A DNA stretch of 11,944 bases. Origin: DASQBT01 sp049578545. Lineage in GTDB: Bacteria; Pseudomonadota; Gammaproteobacteria; Burkholderiales; Thiobacillaceae. Positions 6,616 to 11,944 of the stretch are shown here, piece by piece. The stretch spans positions 1-11,944 of the forward strand of contig JBAUMF010000087.1 of NCBI GenBank assembly GCA_049578545.1, read 5' to 3'. The notes below the pieces were generated by a model. It was not told the DNA's origin and searched no databases. It saw only the letters and a list, made by a program, of their open reading frames with translations. Both the position numbers and the translations under genes were made by a program. The first letter of the stretch is position 1. Every line of letters begins with the position of its first letter.

Positions 6616-6665
6616 ACTAATTCGTAATCAGTAGGTCGCACGTTCGACTCGTGTCACCAGCACCA
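6616..6665 (+). tRNA. 3' fragment of tRNA-Thr(CGU), attachment site
   Basis: The fragment has an anticodon stem (4 of 5 pairs), loop TTCGTAA with anticodon CGT (6623-6625), a 5-base variable loop, and a T arm GCACG/CGTGT around TTCGACT. It ends with acceptor strand CACCAGC, discriminator A and encoded CCA (6663-6665). The 5' acceptor strand and D arm are missing upstream, so it is not functional. A displaced tRNA 3' end beside a P4-type integrase is the usual mark of an att site. Confidence 0.8.
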
Positions 6666-6682
6666 TAATTCAACGTTCACCG

Positions 6683-6734
6683 GGTTGGTAACTACTAACC
6701 GGTTCACAAAAACAGGGTGACCGGTTCACAAAAA
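6683..6734. repeat. Near-palindrome and two 15-bp direct repeats
   Basis: ACCGGTTCACAAAAA occurs at 6698-6712 and 6720-6734, a 22-bp period (about two helical turns). It directly follows a near-palindrome GGTTGGTAACTACTAACC (6683-6700). Regular phasing suggests protein-binding iterons or the edge of an element. No gene lies within 6666-6771. Confidence 0.5.
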
Positions 6735-6771
6735 TGTGGATACGAACGGCTGGCCCGCTACAGAAATCACT

Positions 6772-7152
6772 CTACTTCAAGCCTATCTGCAAGTCGGTCA
6801 TAGGCCTCGGCTGCAACGGACTTCCCTCGGGTGTCCATTCCATCTTCAGTCGTACCGGTGGCAGCCCGACCTTGACGTCAAGGTCGGCTGATCCTCCACC
6901 TATCATGTTCCTGTTTGCCCAACTCGCCAACTGTCCTCCCGGAATCGCGGAAATCGTAACCCCAGCCCAACGATAAACATTTAACGCGCAGTTCATTCCC
7001 CTGGGTTTCCCACTGTTGTAGGTCTGCAGGGCACCGCCCAGATTTTCTCCCGACTTCTTCCAGGCAGACAAAAGTATCTGCTGATTTGCATCCAGGTTCA
7101 TGCAGGGATAAAGACCTGTTCCACCGACACGCCGAGAAGCTCCAGATTTTTG
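6772..7152 (-). pseudogene. VirB1-like lytic transglycosylase, C-terminal fragment
   Basis: The frame reads TGLYPCMNLDANQQILLSAW, then ALQTYNSGKPRG and later SAIPGGQLASW. This resembles the C-terminal part of VirB1-like lytic transglycosylases of type IV secretion systems, which open peptidoglycan for the conjugation channel. The N-terminal portion with the catalytic Glu is absent: the frame closes with a stop at 7153-7155. It lies just downstream of a relaxase fragment in another frame, so both are remnants joined by deletion. The assignment rests on the YNSG and IPGG motifs and is moderate. Confidence 0.55.
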
Positions 7153-7159
7153 CTAGTGC

Positions 7160-7405
7160 ACGGCGAGGCTCAAACTCCCAAACTTGCTTCAGGTCTTCAT
7201 TCCTAACCGCGATTGCCAGCCGGGCCGCGACCCTGGCCGCCCGTTCCCTGAACGCTGCCGATCCGGCAATCTCCACCCTACCCCCAAACTTCTGTGCCGC
7301 CACACGAAGGGCCGCCTTCAGTGTTTTATCAGCTTTGTCATGCACATCGATGCGTGGGCCCGAATCGGTGAACAAGGTCCGTCCATTTGCTGGTGAACCA
7401 ACTCA
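7160..7405 (-). pseudogene. Relaxase-associated LPD7 domain fragment
   Basis: The frame reads NGRTLFTDSGPRIDVHDK, then ALRVAAQKFGGRVEIAGS and ARVAARLAIAV. This is the pattern of the LPD7 domain found toward the C-terminus of large TraI/VirD2-type relaxases (typically FxDxGxRIDVHD...AAQKWGG). A stop at 7403-7405 closes the frame upstream, although an adjacent frame continues for some 40 codons, hinting at a frameshift near 7385. The nicking domain is absent. With the VirB1-like fragment this marks a lost conjugative plasmid or ICE. Confidence 0.6.
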
Positions 7406-7613
7406 TTATCGGGAATTGCGTGATCGATCGTTCGCAATTTGGAACGAGCTGAGCTACGTCCAAAAGGCGGCATGATCAGAGCATTGCTCCTGGGCCAGAG
7501 CCAAGATCGATCTGTCTCCAACAAGTTGACAGTACCCAGTATTTTCCAATCGTAAGATGAGTCTGAAACTGTCTCAGTGGGGTGGGTTTGGGTCGAAGGT
7601 TTATCAATCGGAT

Positions 7614-7650
7614 GAAGTTATCCACGGCCGGGACGGCGGTGGGTAACTTC
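7614..7650. terminator. Hairpin downstream of the second transposase
   Basis: GAAGTTATCCAC (7614-7625) pairs with GTGGGTAACTTC (7639-7650) with one mismatch. It is about 40 bp after the transposase stop and 70 bp from the IS end. The stem nearly matches that of the hairpin at 474-531 in the IS3 element, with the mismatch at the same position. TTATCCAC also resembles a DnaA box. Confidence 0.6.
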
Positions 7651-7690
7651 CCTCCCCATTATGCTTGATTGCGTTCGATGTGGCACGAGG

Positions 7691-8941
7691 TCAGGCGCGT
7701 TTGCGTGCAAAGGACTGAAATAGGGTACGTCGGGTCTCCTGAACATGTTGGGCGGCCTCGGAGTCGGTCATCGCGCGGGCCGTTTGCTCAAGCGTCTGGG
7801 GCGTGTGCTCGGGCTTGAGCAGGGATTCGTAGTTCGGGACGGATTGCAGCTTCTCCCAAGGCGTCAGGATCCGGTCGTGAGGGTAGGCTTTACGGACCTT
7901 CCCCTTGGCGTCGATCTGGTCGATCGCGTAGTAGCAGGGGCGGTGGAAGTTGAGATACGGATTGAGGGCTACGGTATAGAAACGGTTGATTGCGGCTGCA
8001 TGCTTTTGCGGGATATGGGCATACCCCATCAGCTTGCGAATGACCGCGCCGTTCTTCGATTCGGCCAGCGCATTGTCGTTGGTCTGGCAGGGTCGGGATC
8101 GGGTGAATTCGACGTTGAGCTTGTTGAGTAATTTAGCCACATCCTGGTTGATATACTCCGAGCCTGAATCGGAGTGGAAGCCCCGAATGGCGAAGGGGAA
8201 CCCCTCGAGCAGGAGCCCGATCACCGGCAGGAGTTAGGCCTCGCTAATGCGTTCTACAGAAGCGGCCAGTTCCCACTGGGTGACGATATCCACCGCGTCG
8301 ATATGGTAGACCCCCTTCAGGCCATCCTGATCGCCCTGATGTACGGTATCAATGCGGATATAGCCGGGCAGCCCCTGTGGGGCGGGTGCCTTGCGAACGG
8401 CGATCGCCACGGGGGAGGGACGGGTCTTGTGCCACACCCTGCGCTGCTTCTGGTAGGCCTCGCTGGCGCGCAGGTTGTAGAGGTGGGACACCGAGATTCC
8501 GGCCAGGCGGGCATAGCGCTCATCGCCGAATCGCTCATACGCACGCTGCGCCAGGACGCGGGTTGCCGGGCCTGAGAGCGTGTCATGCAGGCTGTCCAGC
8601 TCGGCCAGCAGGGCGACATCCAGCGCGTTGTACTTGCAGGTAAAGCTCGTGCGACTGGATCGCGCCTGGGGGTGGAGACTCTTCGTTTGTCGGTACTGCG
8701 CGATCAGGCGAATGAGGTGCGCCCTCGAGTAGCCCGATAGTCGCTGCATGTACGCGAAGAGCGTGCCACGGTGCCCCTTGGACAGGCCGAAATATCGGAA
8801 ACGCCGTAGCACCGTTTCGACAAAGCGGCGCCGCGTCGCTTCATTGTGGGGAACGGAAAACTGGACGTCGGACGTGCCTGCCAGAAATTCCCGGATTTGC
8901 TCAATCGTGTTGAGTCTTGAGTCGTTCATGTCGATCACCAT
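7691..8941 (-). pseudogene. DD35E transposase broken by an in-frame TAA
   Basis: The 417-codon frame has one TAA at codon 236 (8234-8236) between ERISEA and LLPVIG; the reading frame is otherwise unbroken. The stop lies where related enzymes read ISEAY, so a Tyr codon (TAT/TAC) probably changed. A helix-turn-helix-rich N-terminus (about 60-160, with SGYSRAHLIRLIAQYR and LAGISVSHLYNLR) precedes an rve core with D198 (RIDTVH), D258 (HSDSGSEY) and E294 (LAESKNG), again 35 residues apart. The stop separates the first acidic residue from the other two, so neither half should be active. The ATG at codon 5 (8929) is an alternative start. Confidence 0.85.
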
Positions 8942-8968
8942 GCGTCAATGATCGACCCAAATTCCCTA

Positions 8969-9028
8969 TTTCAGACTCGTATGCCGTTGGAAACACGGGC
9001 CCCGTTTCAGACTCCTATGCCATTGGAA
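8969..9028. repeat. Tandem 24-bp repeats at IS right end
   Basis: TTTCAGACTCGTATGCC then GTTGGAA (8969-8992) and the copy at 9005-9028 differ at two of 24 bases, with a 36-bp period. Both match the IS left end in inverted orientation, so they look like duplicated transposase-binding sites. Confidence 0.7.
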
Positions 9029-9124
9029 GAGGCTTACCCTTCCCGTGGGGCGCCGGTTCCGGTAGTATTCTTAGCTTAACGCTTTCGCGGACCATTACAG
9101 CCCGCGAACCCGAGGGAGACGGTA

Positions 9125-10285
9125 ATGCCGAACGCGCTCACATTCACGACGCTAATTTGTCTGGTCTTATGCGCCTGTTCAGGCAAGGAGGAATCGCCGA
9201 AACAAGCTGCGGCTTCCAAGGCCCCACCGGCCCTTACGGCCGATGTCGCCACCGGCCGCACGTTGGTTGACAAACAATGCGCCGGTTGCCACGGCCTAGA
9301 CGGCAGGAGCACGGCGCCGGACATCCCACACCTTGCAGCACAACGCGCCGACTATCTCACATTGGCAATGCACGAATACAAGGACGGGGCGCGCGTCCAT
9401 GCCGCGCTCCACGAGTTGATATCTACGCTGTCCGACAAGGATGTCATCGACATCGCCGGGTATTTCGCGAGCCTGCCTGCGATACCCGTGAAACCCGCAA
9501 AAGCACCAGTTGAAGAGAGGGATCCCCTCACCGTTGGAAAGGAGGCGACCGCCGCCTGCGCCGGTTGCCACGGCGACGACGGCAACGCCGTAATTCCGGG
9601 AACACCGAGCCTGGCGGGCCAGCAGCCCGGTTTCCTGAAGGCGGCGATCAAGGGGTACCAATCCGGCACCAGGAAGGATGCCGCCATGAAAAGCATGGTG
9701 GCGGGCCTCAAGCCATCAACCGTCGAAGCGATTGCCACCTACTACACGGTACAAACCCCTAAACGCCGCAGTCCTTCGACCACGGGAAATGCCAAGGCGG
9801 GGGAGCCTCTATCCGGGGTATGCGGAGGCTGCCATGGCGCCAACGGCAACAGCTCCGTTGCCGATACGCCCAGTCTCGCGGGCCAAGACCCTGAGTATCT
9901 AACGAAGGCGATCAAGGAATACCGTGACGGCAAGCGCAAGCATGACGTGATGCGGGGAGTCACTTCGGGCGTGTCCGATGCCGATGCCCACAACATCGCC
10001 GCGTTTTATGTGGCCCAAGAACCCAAGGGGTCTGGGGTGAGCGTGCCGCTTACGCCGCATGGTTGGGCGGAACGGTGTGACCGTTGCCATGGGGCGGGCG
10101 TACACAATCCCACCATGGTCGTCCCACGCATCGCGGGACAGCGTGCCGAATACCTGGCGAAGGCGCTTGCCGCTTATCGCGACGGGAAGCGCAAGCGATC
10201 GGAAATGCATTCCATGACTGAGTCACTCTCCGACGCCGACATCCAAGGCATCGCCACTTATTACGCCGGCATGGTGCCGAAGTAA
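9125..10285 (+). CDS. Tetrahaem c4-like cytochrome c lipoprotein
   Basis: This electron carrier is probably anchored to the periplasmic face of a membrane. Residues 1-17 are a lipoprotein signal peptide ending in lipobox LCAC, with lipidated Cys18. Four class I cytochrome c domains follow, with CXXCH at 52-56, 145-149, 233-237 and 318-322, each followed by the c4-type P-x-L/I-A-x-Q segment. Distal Met candidates are M188, M276 and M361. Domain 1 has Leu95 at that position, with His96 beside it. Cytochrome c4 normally has two domains, so this looks like a duplication of a dihaem unit (386 residues). GAGGGAG lies six bases before the ATG. It stands alone just after an IS, so any original upstream partner may be lost. 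Confidence 0.9.
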   Translation: MPNALTFTTLICLVLCACSGKEESPKQAAASKAPPALTADVATGRTLVDKQCAGCHGLDGRSTAPDIPHLAAQRADYLTLAMHEYKDGARVHAALHELISTLSDKDVIDIAGYFASLPAIPVKPAKAPVEERDPLTVGKEATAACAGCHGDDGNAVIPGTPSLAGQQPGFLKAAIKGYQSGTRKDAAMKSMVAGLKPSTVEAIATYYTVQTPKRRSPSTTGNAKAGEPLSGVCGGCHGANGNSSVADTPSLAGQDPEYLTKAIKEYRDGKRKHDVMRGVTSGVSDADAHNIAAFYVAQEPKGSGVSVPLTPHGWAERCDRCHGAGVHNPTMVVPRIAGQRAEYLAKALAAYRDGKRKRSEMHSMTESLSDADIQGIATYYAGMVPK

Positions 10286-10303
10286 CTGCAGATAGGTTGG
10301 CTC

Positions 10304-10331
10304 GTGGTAGCAGGTAATCCGCTGCCACCAC
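10304..10331 (+). terminator. Hairpin after cytochrome gene
   Basis: GTGGTAGCAG (10304-10313) pairs with CTGCCACCAC (10322-10331) with one mismatch, starting 19 bp after the cytochrome stop. There is no strong T-run (CCGGATTCTTTCCC follows), so it is a weak terminator candidate. Confidence 0.45.
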
Positions 10332-10462
10332 CGGATTCTTTCCCGGCGGCTCCGTGGCCGCTGTGGTCCTCTGCCCCGCGTATCGCGGCCGGATAATCCG
10401 GCTTACCGTGCTGCAAAGCATGCCGAAGCGACGCGTAATCTAGGCCAGAGTGTAAGCGGCGG

Positions 10463-10633
10463 TTATCCTTGCCGCCGTTCCGTCCGCTCGCCGGGCGGCG
10501 TCCCAAGAAACTTGGTCATCTCGCCTTCCAGGATGGTGTGCAGCGCTTCGCGCATCAGGTCCTTCTGTACATCCTTCTCACCGGTGACCAGTTCCACCAG
10601 CGACAACTTCGTCTTATGCTCCTTCATGGTCAT
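10463..10633 (-). pseudogene. IS256-family transposase N-terminal remnant
   Basis: A 56-codon frame reads MTMKEHKTKLSLVELVTGEK, then LMREALHTILEGEMTKFLG and GERTERRQG, then stops. This is the usual opening of IS256-family (mutator-type) transposases, which normally run to about 400 residues. Sequence after the stop (10286-10462) gives no recognisable transposase, so the element is truncated. The upstream 10634-10690 stretch (GGTTGATTGTGCAGATC on the minus strand) may hold its terminal repeat. Confidence 0.75.
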
Positions 10634-10985
10634 GGTTTGCCCCCCTCACGGGGCCAAGGTCGATCTGCACAATCAACCTCTTACGATGACCACCCTCTCG
10701 ATCCCAGCCCAGAATCGTTCTTGCACATAACTCCGGACACTACTCACGTGCGCGCGTGTTGGCCACGCCCGCGGCGTCTAAAGATATCCCTAGTCACGTA
10801 AGGAACTTGGCAATATGTTTGCCTGCGGGAATGAATTATGGTGAGCCGCTATTGCTATCAATCGGGCACAGGTATTTTGTTCCGAGCGACACGGCATGCA
10901 GCTCGGGCACTGACGAAAGCAGGCATGACGTCGCATATCCGTTGTGTCCATGAATACAGGGCGGTTGACTTCAGAAGGAGACAAG
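10634..10985. other. Intergenic stretch without recognisable genes
   Basis: Apart from the likely IS256 end up to about 10690, I see no supported gene here. A possible promoter is TTGGCA at 10807-10812 with an AT-rich box around 10830-10838, driving the cysteine-rich gene on the plus strand. The -10 match is poor. Confidence 0.4.
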
Positions 10986-11261
10986 ATGAACCCCATCAAA
11001 CCAAGACTCTGCCCCCAACACCGGGATCAATATTGCTGGGCGATGAAATCCCTGGCCGGCGCTTGTCCGTTATGCTGGATTTGCGTGGAGGAATTCAAGG
11101 CGCAATCAGGCAGCCTGCCCAATGAGCACCACACTAATGAGCAGACGGCGGCCGTGGTGCATTTTGAATCGAACGGTCGGGTCATCCCTCTGAGGGACCG
11201 CAACAGGCCGGCAGTTGCCCTTGCCGATCATGCCGCAAAGCGGTCGAAGACACCGAATTGA
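10986..11261 (+). CDS. Cysteine-rich small hypothetical protein
   Basis: I do not recognise this 91-residue protein. The ATG at 10986 is chosen over an upstream ATG (10950) because AAGGAG lies five bases before it. The N-terminal part has C9-x2-H12, C17 and a CPLCWIC cluster (C27, C30, C33), which could bind zinc or another metal. The C-terminal half is polar and basic with no membrane segment. It is on the same strand as the cytochrome gene but 700 bp away, so an operon link is unlikely. Confidence 0.6.
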   Translation: MNPIKPRLCPQHRDQYCWAMKSLAGACPLCWICVEEFKAQSGSLPNEHHTNEQTAAVVHFESNGRVIPLRDRNRPAVALADHAAKRSKTPN

Positions 11262-11644
11262 TGGATCTAGGGGATGACTGCCACGGCCGGGGTTCTGCCT
11301 TCATGTTCAGGTGCTGAATGACGGCACCGCCTCTGACTGTGGACGTTAGCCATGCTGAGGCTCCTATGCCCGCAATGGGTCGATGCTGTTGAAAGACTCA
11401 AAGACGGCCACCTTCAAAATTTTCGCCAAATGAATTGGCGAGCGAAAATCGTAACCGCACATTGAAACTAACGCGATTTAGGGGTTTACAGTGGAGTTGA
11501 ATCATCAGAAGGTCTTCTCCTCACCGCATTCGAGACATATGCGAAGACTGGCACGATAGCCGTAACTCGACCATTGCAGTCCTTCAGCCTACTGCTAGAT
11601 TAAGTTCAAGGTTGGCCGTTTAGCCATCAAGGAGGATCAGAAAG
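11262..11644. other. Gene-poor stretch with hairpins
   Basis: No supported gene is seen on either strand. It holds two competing inverted repeats: CGCCAA (11424-11429)/TTGGCG (11435-11440), and ATTTTCGC (11419-11426)/GCGAAAAT (11442-11449). These may be the end of a lost element or a terminator, but no U-run follows. The promoter of the small gene at 11645 should lie near its right end. Confidence 0.5.
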
Positions 11645-11788
11645 ATGGAATTGTTCGTCTTGGGATTACTCGTTGTTGTTGCCGTGCTGATGGTTGTTGT
11701 AGCCCTAAAAGCAAGATCAGAATGCAGCGCGTGTGATAAGGATTCAAGTATCGTTACCGTCATTGAGCTTGATGATTCCACACACTAA
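11645..11788 (+). CDS. 47-residue single-span membrane protein
   Basis: This is a short gene with an excellent ribosome binding site: AAGGAGG (11629-11635) lies nine bases before the ATG. Residues 2-21 (ELFVLGLLVVVAVLMVVVAL) form one strongly hydrophobic span, followed by a basic KAR. A short tail carries C27-x2-C30 and an acidic end (IELDDSTH). The positive residues after the span predict N-out/C-in, leaving the CSAC pair in the cytoplasm. I do not recognise the family. A small membrane regulator or a toxin-like peptide is possible but unsupported. Confidence 0.6.
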   Translation: MELFVLGLLVVVAVLMVVVALKARSECSACDKDSSIVTVIELDDSTH

Positions 11789-11818
11789 GTGAAAGATCGT
11801 CAGACCGCCGATGCAAAA

Positions 11819-11940
11819 GAGCTATGGTCGAAAGTGGTGTACAGGCTGACTTGGAAGTGAGTGGTTGAGGCGGTGGAGATTTTTGTTGGACAATTTGATT
11901 GTCGAGATCGAAAGACCAACGAAAGGCAACCTCCACCATG
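11819..11940. repeat. Right copy of 122-bp terminal inverted repeat
   Basis: This is the exact inverse of 1-122; identity ends at 11818. On the plus strand it closes with CCACCATGGGTA at the window end, so an outward-running frame could begin at the ATG at 11938. Two identical outward-facing copies suggest the same IS flanks the window on both sides. Confidence 0.9.
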
Positions 11941-11944
11941 GGTA

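Larger units (their letters stand above)
7544..9028 (-). mobile_element. Insertion sequence with DD35E transposase, inactivated
   Basis: The left end (7544-7569, TTCCAATCG then GAGTCTGAAAC) matches in inverted orientation the right end at 9005-9028. A second copy of the right-end motif lies inside at 8969-8992. The single transposase gene (7691-8941) is interrupted by one stop. I saw no clear target duplication and did not assign the family: the RNase H/rve core resembles IS3/IS481-type enzymes. The exact outer boundaries could be a few bases wider. Confidence 0.7.

Noticed and set aside
10261..10506. Minus-strand frame that might continue the IS256 transposase after a frameshift
   Set aside because: Its residues show none of the motifs expected after GERTERRQG, so I cannot support it as the same gene.
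10469..10801. 110-codon plus-strand frame
   Set aside because: It is antisense to the IS256-type transposase remnant and has no supporting motif.
11352..11465. 37-codon plus-strand frame starting MLRLLCPQWVDAVERL
   Set aside because: It has no ribosome binding site and no recognisable motif, and overlaps the hairpin cluster; probably chance.
1..11944. CRISPR array
   Set aside because: Repeats present are pairs or IS ends; no series of equal repeats with regular unique spacers was seen.

Overview
The window looks like accessory DNA from a Gram-negative proteobacterium. The evidence is a lipoprotein-type c4-like tetrahaem cytochrome, a tRNA-Thr fragment with encoded CCA, IS3- and IS256-type transposases and a P4-type integrase. 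A respiratory, perhaps sulfur- or iron-oxidising, host would fit the cytochrome, but that is inference. Most of the window is mobile or decayed DNA.

Termini: bases 1-122 and 11819-11940 are a perfect 122-bp inverted repeat. The window is therefore bracketed by opposite copies of one repeat, probably the 5' ends of an unidentified insertion sequence whose gene would begin at the ATG near each window end and run outward.

123-2950: AT-rich cargo. A small soluble glycosyltransferase family 51 (peptidoglycan transglycosylase) gene is split by a complete IS3-family element (about 401-1783). Its 3' end overlaps, tail to tail by 84 bp, an unrecognised membrane-anchored protein gene (2229-2903, minus). 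The IS3 element carries a textbook -1 frameshift signal.

3053-6665: a compact integrative element read on the minus strand. It has a P4-type tyrosine integrase, a hypothetical protein with a basic RRGRPSKK tail and its own terminator, an AlpA-like winged-helix protein, and a rolling-circle HUH replication protein whose start overlaps the alpA-like stop by ATGA. The integrase gene abuts a 3' fragment of tRNA-Thr(CGU), the likely attachment site. A second match to a tRNA-Thr anticodon arm lies at 268-286 and may mark the far end, though it lacks the rest of a tRNA. The integrase, excisionase-like regulator and Rep together suggest an element that excises and replicates by rolling circle. The transglycosylase and the membrane protein would be its cargo.

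6666-7543: decayed conjugation genes, with a relaxase-type LPD7 fragment joined out of frame to the C-terminal part of a VirB1-like lytic transglycosylase.

7544-9028: a second insertion sequence with a DD35E transposase interrupted by one in-frame TAA. Its downstream hairpin has almost the same stem as the one at the same place in the IS3 element.

9125-10285: an apparently intact gene for an exported lipoprotein with four cytochrome c domains. The first domain lacks the usual distal methionine.

10286-11818: an IS256-family transposase remnant (10463-10633), a 91-residue cysteine-rich hypothetical protein, a gene-poor stretch with hairpins, and a 47-residue single-span membrane protein with a strong ribosome binding site.
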